In this document: positions 34,105-43,424 of the stretch, piece after piece | Position numbering within the stretch: position 1 is the stretch's first letter | Layout: each line of letters opens with the position of its first letter | Origin: JACDAE01 sp963717195 | Lineage (GTDB): Bacteria > Chloroflexota > Ktedonobacteria > Ktedonobacterales > Ktedonobacteraceae | Reading direction: 5' to 3' | Assembly: GCA_963717195.1 (NCBI GenBank) | Contig: CAVQVR010000006.1 | Coordinates: 1 to 64,000, forward strand | Length of the DNA stretch: 64,000 nt | Translations under genes and position numbers: made by a program | The notes under the pieces: model-generated | Seen by the model: only the letters and a program-made list of their open reading frames with translations | What the model was told of the DNA's origin: nothing | Database searches by the model: none

Positions 34105-34718
34105 TCAGCGACGAGATTGAGATGATGATGAAGACTTTGCTCGATGCTTCCTCACTTCCTGCATCGCACGCACTGTAAGCCAGTACAGACCGCCAACAAG
34201 GATGAGGCTCTCCCATATCCAGGCAAATCGGTCCGTTGCCTCAAAGGTCTGCACTTTTATGGCAACCAGCCCATTCAGGAATGTCACGATACTTATTCCA
34301 AGCAAAAAAATAGCAGTGGCGATTCCTTGATGAAAACGAGAACTGTGCGGCCAGTGAGATATGCTTTCTCCTGTTTCCCGTGCAACGACCTTCTCTCCTC
34401 CTTCTTCAAAGAGGGTAAACGCTAAACGGGAACAGCTAACCAAAAAAGCGGAAATGACATCCATAATGTAGCAGATGCAACATGCTTCTGAAAGAGCATC
34501 AGATTTACAATAAATAGAATCAGAAGCGCTCCGTCGAACAGAAGCTCACTATTCTTGCGAAGAATCACATTGCTATACCAAGGTGGCATTTTCTCATCAG
34601 GAACCAGGAGATGGCGTATCTGCTTGCGCACTTTGATAATAGTATACAGAAAAAAAGCCATCATGCTCAAACTAAAGAAGATACAAAAAATGCCGAGGCC
34701 ATTCCATAGACCATCCAT
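34105..34718 (-). pseudogene. Putative immunity membrane protein, copy A (frameshifted)
   Basis: Two frames (34422-34718, 34105-34464) match consecutive parts of copy B at 36422. Together they make a protein of about 204 residues with four hydrophobic helices, a PPWYSNVILRK loop, FTLFEEGG, and a C-terminal VRAMQEVRKHRAKSSSSSQS tail. The break is at a homopolymer: six T here (plus-strand A 34442-34447) against seven in copy B. It lies downstream of Rhs tip 3 and upstream of Rhs fragment 4. Position and membrane nature suggest immunity to the preceding tip; the family is unknown to me. Confidence 0.6.
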
Positions 34719-34734
34719 CGTGATAACCTTTCTC

Positions 34735-35015
34735 TTCAGCCAAGAAACTGCTCTTTAAATGCAATTTCTCATACTATATATCCTATTATACTATGTATTT
34801 ATTTTCTCTGCTCACATTCTCATCCATGCTTCAATAAGAAACCAATGAAAATGTATCACGCATAACTATTAAATCGATGTGACTCGATCCATATCAAATC
34901 AACTTCTCATTGCAGAAAAGGATCAGCAGGTATAATCCTGCCGATCCAATGTTAAGAGAGTAAGATAACTCACTCACCCTTTTTTTATAAGACAGTTGAC
35001 TGAATATGCGTGAGC
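34735..35015. other. AT-rich spacer after Rhs tip 3
   Basis: AT-rich, with no gene. Its right part borders the tip-3 stop; its left part, just before copy A, is homologous to the sequence upstream of copy B (37042-37130), marking the start of the duplicated unit. Confidence 0.4.
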
Positions 35016-36405
35016 TTAGCTAGTAGCACACGATGATCGAGTCAAGCAAGTGGTCTCCAATCCAGTGTAGTAGTCTATCTGATTATCAATAGCTGCCCCG
35101 CTTAACATGCCTACTGTGAACCCCAAAGTTCTCCCCATCCCAAATGCCCCCTCAGTTCCAACCTTACTAAAGATAGATGCATTGACTGTACCTGGTAGTT
35201 TTGAGAAAAGGGATATAGCAGCGATTGCAATACTGGCTGTAGTAGAGGCTACACGTGCAGCTGTCGCGAAATCTTGCACTGTCGCAGGAGTCCACCAAGC
35301 ATCTGACATCCTGTTCTCTCCAATGTACATGAGTGATAACACGCCTAACATTACAGCGACCCTGGTTGCTTGCCATGCCAATACACCAGCAAGCGTTCCC
35401 AAAACCAACAGACTGAGCCCAAGAGGGATGGTAAGGAAAGCCCACGGTCCCTCACTTGCAAGTAATATCTGGCTCCCCCATTGTAGCAGCAGTTTACTCG
35501 CTGTGAATAGGAATCCTGCAAGCAAGACAGCTCCACCAGCAAGTCCAGAGAAGTAAGAGGCGGCACTACCAGCGACGCTTTTCGCATTGTTAATCTGATC
35601 ACGCGTTGGCTTTTTAGAAGACCCACCAGTATCGTTTCCTCCACCACTCCCAGACGGTTGTGTCGTCGGCTGTGTCGTACTTCCCCCACCATTGCCCGAG
35701 ATCCCCCACTATGCGTATGTCCGATCACCGTAGGATCCCCACCAGGCGACTGCTCATAAATCGTCCCATCGGGATTGGTCCAGGACGTCGACCCATCCGG
35801 AGCCTGGACTCGCTGCCCCATCGGGTCCGTCCTGCTCTCGGGATTCCCCCCTACATAGGCATACGGATCCATTCCCTGCGCATTGCCCTGCACACTATCC
35901 ACCGACAAGAATTGTCCCACTCCTGGATCATAATATCGTGCATTGTAATAATCAAGCCCGGTCACACTATCGGCACGCTGCCCCGTGAACCCAATACTCG
36001 TCGGTAGTGTCCCCGTGTTGTACCGGCTCGACCCATAGGGTCCATACAACTGTGCCCCAGACCAAGCTTCCCGTCGAGTTCAACACGGCCACCTGGCTGC
36101 CAAGGGCATCATAGCCAAAGTAGTAGAATGTTCCATTCACATCGGTGGCAACGCGCTTGCCTCCCACGGCATAGGACGTCGTGGTCTGTGTGGAACTTCC
36201 GCTGGTTTGTACCTCTTCGACCGAACCGATGTAGGAGGTGAGCGTTGTTGTCCCATCCACCGTGCTCTGCGTCGCCACACGGGTGCCTGATCCATCGTAG
36301 AGGTAGTTCACCGTCTCTGTGGAAGAGGTTGGCTGTTTCGCAAGAAGAAGAGTTGCCATTTGGTAGAGTAGCTCAACGAGAAGCAAACTGCCAACAAAAA
36401 TAAAT
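35016..36405 (-). pseudogene. Orphan Rhs tip 3 with hydrophobic toxin-like C-terminus (frameshifted)
   Basis: Contains the end of the Rhs core (YLYDGSGTRVATQSTVDGTT, ARYYDPGVGQFLSVDS, YAYVGGNPESRTDPMGQ), the Gly/Ser/Gln/Pro linker, and a tip of about 200 residues with several hydrophobic helices (ILLASEGPWAFLTIPLGLSL, RVASTTASIAIAAISLFSKL) ending in TTCLTRSSCATS. At least two one-base shifts break the frame: near 36050 (after GSLV) and near 35700 (GGSS linker, one base short). There is no ribosome site or export signal. It is either an inactive donor cassette for recombination into the full-length gene or a decayed duplicate. Confidence 0.75.
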
Positions 36406-36421
36406 CTCTCACTTGAAATAA

Positions 36422-37041
36422 TCAGTGAGGAGATTGAGATGAGGATGAAGAGGACCGTGCTCGACGCTTCTTGACTTCCTGCATCGCACGCACTATAAGC
36501 CAATAGAGGCCACCAATAAGTATCAGACTCTCCCATCTCCAAGCAAATCGGTCCATTGCCTCAAAGGTCTGCACTTTTATGGAAACCAGGCCGTTGAGCA
36601 GTGTTGCCACGCTTATGCCAAGCCAAAAGATGGCCGTCGCGATTACTAGATGGAAACGAAAAGTGCGCGGCCAGCCAAGTATGTTTTCGCCTGCTTCCTG
36701 TGCAACTGCTCTATATCCTCCTTCCTCGAAGAGTGTAAACGCTAATTGGGAACAGCTAAACAAAAAAAGAGATAAGGACATCCATAATGTAGCTGACATA
36801 ACATGCTTCTGAATGAGCATCAGATTTACAGTAAACATAATTAGAAGCGATCCGTTGAACAGAAGCTCATTTTTCTTGCGAAGAATAACATTGCTATACC
36901 AGGGTGGCATTTTCTCATCAGAAGCCAGCAGCAGATGGTGTATCTGCTTCCGCTCTTTGATAATAGTGTACAGGGAAAAAACCATCATGCTCAAACTGAG
37001 GCGATGCAAACAATGCCGAGGCTGTTCCGTAGAACATCCAT
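36422..37041 (-). pseudogene. Putative immunity membrane protein, copy B (frameshift near N-terminus)
   Basis: From residue about 20 on the frame is intact: four hydrophobic helices, PPWYSNVILRKKNELLFNGS, SCSQLAFTLFEEGG, and the tail KVQTFEAMDRFAWRWESL through VRAMQEVKKRRARSSSSSSQ. The ATG equivalent to copy A is 37041 (M-D-V-L-R-N), but a one-base deletion near 37003 separates it from the rest; an upstream in-frame start at 37063 exists and might rescue it. It lies directly upstream of Rhs tip 3. Copy A lies upstream of fragment 4 and a remnant (copy C) upstream of tip 2, so gene and tip were duplicated together. Confidence 0.6.
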
Positions 37042-37139
37042 CGTGATAACTGTTAACGGTCAATAATAATCTTTCTCTTCAGCAAAGAAACTGTTTTTAC
37101 ATACATTTTCTCATACTTCTCGTCCTATTATCCTATACA

Positions 37140-37320
37140 TATGACGCTGCACCTCCCCAGTGGCCTGGGTGATCAGGATACAAGCCACAACGGTCTTCTT
37201 ATGAACGTCTAAACCACAACAGCGTTCATGGACTACGCGCATTGCCTTCTGCTCCTCTCTCGATCTCGCGAAACCTTCTCCTTCTTCGGAAAGGCCAACA
37301 GGGGGTGCGAAGGAAGACAC
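37140..37320 (-). mobile_element. IS110-family transposase, N-terminal fragment
   Basis: The frame 37111-37320 contains MRVVHERCCGLDVHKKTVVA, the start of an IS110-type DEDD transposase with its first catalytic Asp in GLDVHK. It is cut after about 30 residues of the transposase, at GEVQ, where sequence shared with the immunity gene leader begins. It is a dead remnant that may mark a past insertion or recombination event in the Rhs array. Confidence 0.75.
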
Positions 37321-37492
37321 GAAAATTCCTACGCGTGCTCAGGTCTACGCGACCAGGCGACAATCAGCTCTGCTGGACGCACCCAGATCAGCTTTGGGGA
37401 CGAGATTGACACACCAAATTTGGTCGATCTCTGCCTCTTGGCCTCACTCCTATTCTATCTCATTTTCATTCTCTTCTCTGTCTATAAAGACA

Positions 37493-37780
37493 TCAGGCTT
37501 CGGAGGAATTCCATCCTTCAACTTTCCCTTTTTGGCGCCCTCCTCGTCTCTGTGCAAAGACAATGGCAAGAAGATTTTTTGCAATTCCTACGAACACTAT
37601 TATCGCAAGTATACCGAGAAAAATGTCAATAATATAATCATACCATTGTATTAATTTTAGACTAATCATTAAGATTAAATCAGACGCACCCCACCACACA
37701 AATATAATAAGCCCAGCTAACATAAAGATATTTGCAATTATTGAAATTGCGGCTTTTCTTGATGAACGCTACTTGCTCAT
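37493..37780 (-). pseudogene. Small two-helix membrane protein, copy 2 (in-frame TAG at codon 4)
   Basis: Paralogue of the gene at 38365. The region starts with AGGAGG and ATG 37780 but has TAG at codon 4 (37769-37771 on the plus strand). After it, the frame encodes two hydrophobic helices (FMLAGLIIFVWWGASDLILM, DIFLGILAIIVFVGIAKNLL) and a basic tail. Re-initiation at an internal ATG (37723) would lose part of the first helix. By position behind a toxin-tail remnant it is an immunity candidate. Confidence 0.55.
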
Positions 37781-37820
37781 GTTTTCCTCCTGAGGTATAA
37801 TTCCATGTTTCTCATCTGGC

Positions 37821-37990
37821 TCAAAAGAATTTGTTGAACTCTGCAAAGAGATCAATTCTTTGATCTCTTCCTTCCCTTTTATGACAATCCCCAGCACTGT
37901 AAAGTTCACATCCAATGCCGAGATCAGTCAATTCACTTCCGCTAAAACCCAGGGCTTTCCAGCTCTCGTTGAAAGCAGAGATACAAGGGC
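37821..37990 (-). pseudogene. Toxin-tail remnant, copy 2
   Basis: Encodes GFSGSELTDLGIGCELYSAG, then D-C-H-K, clearly similar to the remnant at 38625 and ending in TGA at 37821-37823. It carries the same C-x7-C pair. Its 5' part is interrupted by a dispersed element containing the 38006-38032 hairpin. No start codon or complete domain remains. Confidence 0.5.
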
Positions 37991-38005
37991 GGCAAGCCCT
38001 TTGCT

Positions 38006-38032
38006 GGAGATGCGAGGTGCCCTCGCATCTCC
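38006..38032. repeat. 12-bp perfect hairpin in a dispersed element
   Basis: GGAGATGCGAGG (38006-38017), a TGC loop and its exact complement (38021-38032). The surrounding stretch (about 37960-38090) is absent from the otherwise homologous region near 38813, so it was inserted after the duplication. Confidence 0.6.
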
Positions 38033-38364
38033 CCCCTTCTTATCGCGCCTTCGGCACGACAAGAAGAGAATTGGAAAGCCTACGCTAAAACCGCTTCTTT
38101 CATCATGCTTTTCAGACAGATGATGCACAAACAAAAGGCAACTGATTGTTCCAGAAGTTGCTCTTTGTCATTACAATTTACTCATCCAAACTCAATCTTT
38201 TATCGATCATGGTCGAAAGAATCAGGCTCATGTCTTCTTATCGATTAAAGTCGACCCAGACGAAGTAACCAGGACAAAAATCGATATAATTTACATGCTC
38301 CGCTCCAAAGGAATTTACAGTTCATTCTCCCGTTCACAAAAGACGTCCAGAATGCTCCCATACT

Positions 38365-38628
38365 TCAATGTTTCCTTTCTGGCGGCCCTCCTCGTATCAG
38401 CTTAAGGATAAGGATGAGAAGATCTTTTCCAACAACAATACCGAATATAAAACACAGAATACCCATAATTATGACAAAGGCATAATTATACCATTGTCCT
38501 ATTTTTGTGCTAATCATAAAGATTAAACTAGATATAGCCCACCATATAATTAGAATCGCCAAGGCTAACGCAAAGATACTTTCAACTATAGAAACAGCTT
38601 TTTTTCTTGTTAAATCCTTCTCGCTCAT
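38365..38628 (-). CDS. Small two-helix membrane protein, putative immunity protein
   Basis: An 87-residue protein with two hydrophobic helices (about 17-39 and 46-72) and a short basic tail (LIRGGPPERKH). AGGAGG precedes the ATG. Its ATG overlaps the TGA of the upstream toxin-tail remnant (ATGA at 38628-38625), the tight coupling usual for toxin-immunity pairs. A diverged, nonsense-carrying copy lies at 37493. The family is not recognised. If the toxin tails insert into membranes, a membrane-embedded immunity protein would make sense; this is inference. Confidence 0.6.
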   Translation of the reverse strand: MSEKDLTRKKAVSIVESIFALALAILIIWWAISSLIFMISTKIGQWYNYAFVIIMGILCFIFGIVVGKDLLILILKLIRGGPPERKH

Positions 38629-38812
38629 ACTCTCCTCCTGAGATATATTCCATGTTTATCATCTGGCTCGCCAGTATCTACTGGGCTCTGCAGAAAGATA
38701 TCAATTCCTTGACCTCTTCCTCTACTTTTATGGCAATCTCCAGCACTATAAAGTTCACACACAATCCCGAGATCAGCCAATTCACTTCCTCTAAAGCCAC
38801 TTCTTGCCTGAT
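38625..38812 (-). pseudogene. Toxin-tail remnant, copy 1
   Basis: An open frame of about 62 codons without a start reads ARSGFRGSELADLGIVCELY, then SAGDCHKSRGRGQ, and stops at TGA 38625-38627, overlapping the next gene by four bases. It resembles the C-terminal end of a lost Rhs-type tip. The homologous remnant at 37821 shares most residues. Confidence 0.5.
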
Positions 38813-38870
38813 CTCAGCATGAACATCTCAATTGTCCTCTTTCATCATTCCTTTCAGACAATAAGATATA

Positions 38871-38910
38871 CAAACAAAAGGCAACCTGTTATTCCAGAAG
38901 TCGCCTTTTG
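38871..38910 (-). terminator. Possible terminator upstream of toxin-tail remnant 1
   Basis: CAAAAGGC / GCCTTTTG arms (38875-38882, 38903-38910) followed on the minus strand by TTTG. A homologous hairpin occurs near 38135-38165 before remnant 2. Confidence 0.35.
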
Positions 38911-39065
38911 TTATTGACAACTTACTAATCCAAACTCAACCTTAATCGATCCTGCCCGAGAAACTCAGGCCCATGTCTTCTTATTGATCAAAACAGGACC
39001 AAGCTGGGCAATCAGGACAAAAATCGGCACAATATATATTCTTATATTCTACGCTAAAGGATTTA

Positions 39066-40436
39066 CTAACACTTACTTGGATTACTTCGACAAAACTGAT
39101 CATCAGACTCATTCGTCAAACTAGCTATCTGAGCCTGATCAAGATCCAAGTATGCTTGAACGATACTACTAACCCCCGATACTATTTGCTTTGCGTCCAA
39201 GCCTGTCGCTTTTTCTACAATCTCGCTCATAATAATCTCAGCATTCAATGCTAAATCGCCTTCGACAAATGCCGCCTTAAGGGTATAAAAACCTGTCAGG
39301 ATAGCCGCTTGTGCGAGAACTCCCCATGGACTATGCATCACACCTCTCGCAAGTTTATAAAGACCTGCCGCAAAGCTAATAACACCTCCAATAGTATTGA
39401 TGAGAACCTGTGCATTATTCCACTGAAAGAGTGTGGCAACTTGCGACAAGATCGAAGACAGATCTCCCAGAATACTAATAGCATCTCCTATCAACTCAAT
39501 AATTTTAGAGATTCCTGTTGCTGTCATCAGATCTTTGACAAACCCATAGATATCGGCTGCCAACGTAAGACCGCCTAACGCCACTTTTATCCACTGATCC
39601 CGGTTCTTTATTCCCTGAATCTGACTATTCTTGGCATTCTCGGCTTTGGCACATTTCGCAGGTGAAAGAGTACAGCCAGACGGCCGGGTTGGCTGTGTCG
39701 TACTTCCCCCACCATTGCCCGATGATCCCCCACTATGGGTATGCCCAATCACCGTAGGATCCCCACCAGGCGACTGCTCATAAATCGTCCCATCGGGATT
39801 GGTCCAGGACGTCGACCCATCCGGGGCTTGGGCTCGCTGCCCCGTCGGATCCGTCCGACTCTCAGGATTCCCCCACATACGCATACGGGTCCATCCCCTG
39901 CGCATTGCCCTGCACACTATCCACCGACAAGAACTGTCCCACCCCTGGATCATAATACCGCGCATTATAATAATCAAGCCCGGTCACACTATCAGCCCGT
40001 TGCCCCGTGAACCCAATGCTCGTCGGCAACGTTCCCGTATTGTACCGACTCGCTCCATACGGCCCGTAGAGTTGTGCACCCACCAGGCTTCCCGTCGAGT
40101 TCAACACGGCCACCTGGCTGCCAAGCGCATCATAGCCAAAGTAGTAGAACGTCCCATTGACATCTGCCGCGACCCGCTTGCCTCCCACCGCATAATACGT
40201 CGTGGTCTGCGTGGAACTTCCACTGGTTTGTACCTCTTCAACCGAACCGATGTAGGAGGTGAGCGTGGTCGTCCCATTCACCGTACTCTGCATCGCCACA
40301 CGGTTGCCCGAACCATCGTAGAGGTAGTTCACCGTCTGCATCGGAGAGGTTGGTTGGTTCTGCCAGATCGAGAGCCGTTCTTCGGTGTCATAGCTCAACT
40401 CTTCGCCTGTAGGAGGCAAATCACCAACAAAAACAA
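39066..40436 (-). pseudogene. Orphan Rhs tip 2 with hydrophobic toxin-like C-terminus (frameshifted)
   Basis: The core end is well kept (SYDTEERLSIWQNQP, VAMQSTVNGTTTLTSYIGSV, ARYYDPGVGQFLSVDS, GMDPYAYVG). The frame then shifts at a G run: five G here where orphan 1 has seven (plus-strand C run near 39870-39874). In the other frame it continues through NPESRTDPTGQ, the linker and a complete tip of about 205 residues, with hydrophobic helices (GGLTLAADIYGFVKDL, IGGVISFAAGLYKLARG) and an end at DDQFCRSNPSKC. No ribosome site or signal peptide. It follows the copy C immunity remnant. Confidence 0.78.
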
Positions 40437-40451
40437 ATCTGGCTGAAGCGG

Positions 40452-40619
40452 TCAATGAGGAGATTGAGATGAGGATGAAGAGGGCCGTGCTCGACGCTTC
40501 TTGACTTCCTGCATCACACCAACCGTAAGTCAGTACAAACCACCAACGAGTATAAGGCTCTTCCAAATCCAGCCGATCCCGTCCATTCCCTCAAAGGTCT
40601 GCACTTTTGTGGAAACCAT
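40452..40619 (-). pseudogene. Immunity-like gene remnant, copy C
   Basis: The last 55 codons of the copy A/B family: KVQTFEGMDGIGW, then LILVGGLY, an in-frame TGA where the others have Trp, and the tail VMQEVKKRRARPSSSSSQSP. The 5' part is missing. It directly precedes Rhs tip 2, the same order as at the other cassettes. Confidence 0.65.
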
Positions 40620-40622
40620 ACA

Positions 40623-40934
40623 TTAATTTCTTTTCCGATCTCTTAACTTCTTAAATATAGCTCCTACCGATACAACCAACAGAATCACAGTTAGTATGTA
40701 AAAAAAAGGAAGGATACAACTAATATTGTTGTATTTTGCTAAAGGAGAGAATGGGAAAATGAGGCATAAAGTACCCATTACCACACATGCATAAGTCAAC
40801 CTCCATTCTACTTTTTTATACCAGGGTCCATTTTTCCCATTCTTTTGTCTCTCTTGCACATCTAGAAGATCGAAAATAATCCAACATGTTCCTAACAAAA
40901 CAAAGATAACAGCTAAGATGATCCAGAAAATCAT
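40623..40934 (-). CDS. Small three-helix membrane protein, putative immunity protein
   Basis: A 103-residue protein with three hydrophobic helices (about 2-24, 46-66, 73-94), a charged loop with GPWYKKVEW and a basic C-terminus (KKLRDRKRN). The GPWYKKV loop recalls PPWYSNV in the copy A/B proteins, so it may be a distant or shortened relative. It lies between Rhs tip 1 (upstream) and the copy C remnant. No family is recognised. Confidence 0.55.
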   Translation of the reverse strand: MIFWIILAVIFVLLGTCWIIFDLLDVQERQKNGKNGPWYKKVEWRLTYACVVMGTLCLIFPFSPLAKYNNISCILPFFYILTVILLVVSVGAIFKKLRDRKRN

Positions 40935-41131
40935 AGTCCTCGTTCCTTCGGTAACTAGCTAGAGCCAATGAAATACATTGCAGAAGAGCATTGAACAGCA
41001 ATATGTTTCTGCTCTCATACGGAGTAAAATAGCCAATTTGCCAAAATGTTTCCTTTATCTACTCTTTCTGATCACTCTAACTAGCTTCACCTTTTAACAT
41101 TTTATAAATAATTGCATTTTATATAAATATT

Positions 41132-41593
41132 TCAAAATCGTGTGAAAGCCATTATAAAAACTATTATGAAGATGACGGCAAGCATCAATCCATATATCAA
41201 CACTATAAGGAAAAGTACTGTTGCCGGGAAAACTTCTACATATTCTCTATCAATATCTTTCAGGAGAGATCTTTCTGGTTTTTGCACATCATAGGAGACA
41301 CTAAGAGCGTCTCCATAATGAACTGTATTGTATGTTTCTTCAGGAACATGCTAAATCTGGCTGTATATTTTTCCCTGCACTTCATAAGTAAATGTAATGT
41401 CTGCCATCCTTATTCTTTTATGACAAGCAACAAAAGAGCCAGAGGTAGAAGCACCGTTCTCTCTCAGGGAATTGTCGGCTGCCTTTTTCCGTCAAATCCG
41501 TCTGAATAAAACAATTTCTATGCTAATTCCTAAAAAAAGAATGAGCAAATAGGGAGAGAGAGACAAGAAACCGGGAAGATAGTGGGTATCCAT
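41132..41593 (-). pseudogene. DUF3592-like membrane protein with two in-frame stops
   Basis: Read through, the frame gives an N-terminal helix (SLSPYLLILFLGISIEIVLF), a soluble middle with ITFTYEVQGKIYS and VHYGDALSVSYDVQKPERS (a DUF3592-type beta pattern), and a C-terminal helix. It is interrupted by TGA (41492-41494) and TAG (41351-41353). Both could arise from C-to-T changes in CGA and CAG codons. It sits just after Rhs tip 1, where an immunity gene is expected. Confidence 0.6.
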
Positions 41594-41696
41594 AAAAACC
41601 CTTTCTTAATACGATCTCGATAGGTGGAGCCACCTTGCAGGCGGCTCCAAACCTCTTCTTTCCACGCCTATCGAGATCCTGTCGATTTAACAACTA

Positions 41697-43194
41697 CTAA
41701 CATTGGCCAGGATCATTCGCCAGATACTGATGAACACATGCATTGTGTGCTTGTTGATCAGTATACCCGTTAATCTGCGCACGTAAACTATCGTAGTAGG
41801 TCACATCCTCAAATTTTTGGTATCCTGTACCTGCTCCCGCTGATGCAGCAGTGGCAACTAATTGAAGGATTCCTGCTACCACTGCTGGTTTTACTATTTG
41901 CGTAGCAAAAGAAGCAGGTTCTTTTGCTAGGCTTGCAACAGGATTCACCAGGGTTTAAAATTCCTTCAACAAAATCTACGATGTTGGCAATAATCTTAAG
42001 TCCTTGCAGCAGATCACTTATCTGAGTAGGTATTGAGAAAACCCCTAATTTACCCAAATCACCGGTGAGTGCTGCTGCCCGGGCAAGCACAGACGCCACC
42101 TCAAATCCAAATCCTGTCCAATCTGATGTAGCGGCATCAATAGTTGCGGCGATGCCATCAGCCACCAGAGCTAGTCCATCACCAATCGCTGTCGCTACGA
42201 GTACCTTATGTCCTTCATCGAAATTGGTAATTTCGTTGAGAATAAGTGTTTTGTCTCTGCGGCCACATGCGTCACTACAAACAGTGGAAGTAGACTTGCT
42301 TCTACCACTCCAGATGGCTGCGTCGTCGGTTGCGGTGTCGGCTGCGTCGTACTTCCCCCACCATTGCCCGATGATCCCCCACTATGGGTATGTCCGATCA
42401 CCGTAGGATTCCCCACCAGGCGACTGCTCATAAATCGTCCCATCGGGATTGGTCCATTACGTCGACCCATCCGGGGCTTGGGCTCGCTGCCCCGTCGGAT
42501 CCGTCCGACTCTCAGGATTCCCCCCCACATACGCATACGGGTCCATCCCCTGCGCATTGCCCTGCACACTATCCACCGACAAGAACTGTCCCACACTGGG
42601 ATCATAATACCGCGCTCCATAATAATCAAGCCCGGTCACACTATCAGCCCGTTGCCCCGTGAACCCGATACTCGTCGGTAGTGTCCCGGTGTTGTATCGG
42701 CTCGCTCCATAGGGTCCGTAGAGTTGCGCTCCCACCAGGCTCCCCGTTGCATTGAGCACCGCTACCTGGCTGCCAAGGGCATCGTAGCCAAAGGAGTAGA
42801 ACGTCCCATTGACATCCGCCGCCACACGTTTGCCTCCCACCGCATAATACGTCGTGGTCTGCGTGGAACTTCCGCTGGTTTGTACCTCTTCAACCGAACC
42901 GATGTAGGAGGTGAGTGTCGTGGTTCCATTCACCGCACTCTGCATGGCTACCCGGTTGCCTGACCCATCGTAGAGATAGTTCACTGTCTCGGTTGGTGCC
43001 GCCGGCTGGTTCTGCCAGAGCGAGAGCCGTCCCTGCGCATCATAGCTGAGCTGTTGTCCGGTGGGCGACGATCCACTACAGCTTGTGGTCATCGTCAAGG
43101 CTCGACAGATCAGATTGCCGGCTGCATCATAGGTCGCGCTGTACCCATTGCTCGTCGAGGTGACGGCATGAGGATGGGTACTGTCTCCGTACAT
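41697..43194 (-). pseudogene. Orphan Rhs tip 1 (stop and several frameshifts)
   Basis: The core portion 42460-43194 is open (HPHAVTSTSNGYSATYDAAG, SYDAQGRLSLWQNQP, RYYDPSVGQFLSVDS, NPESRTDPTGQ) and then meets TAA at 42457-42459, where tip 2 has a Ser codon. Beyond it, one-base shifts occur near 42410 (linker), 42312 and 41953. Joined together, the tip reads as helices such as AIGDGLALVADGIAATID and VGILQLVATAASAGAG-like segments, ending NACVHQYLANDPGQC. The tip has about 210 residues. There is no start or signal peptide; it is a decayed cassette downstream of the full-length gene. Confidence 0.75.
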
Positions 43195-43424
43195 GTATCA
43201 GCCTTTTAGCCTGATCTGAGGAGTTCATTTTAAAAGAAGCTCTTTGCAATGCACCATTGGTTCGCCTCCATCAGATGAGGTAAATAATACTGCAAGGACT
43301 GATTGATGCTTTCGTCTTGCTTATCTTTTTTTGCAAAAGGCAACGACAGGAATACAGATATAATGTCTATATTGAACAAAAGTCTTGATCCCCCAGGCAA
43401 CCTACCACCAACTCCGTTTCTCGA

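Noticed and set aside
37111..37320. Complete IS110 element
   Set aside because: Only about 30 residues of the transposase N-terminus are present; the remaining catalytic part and the right end are missing.
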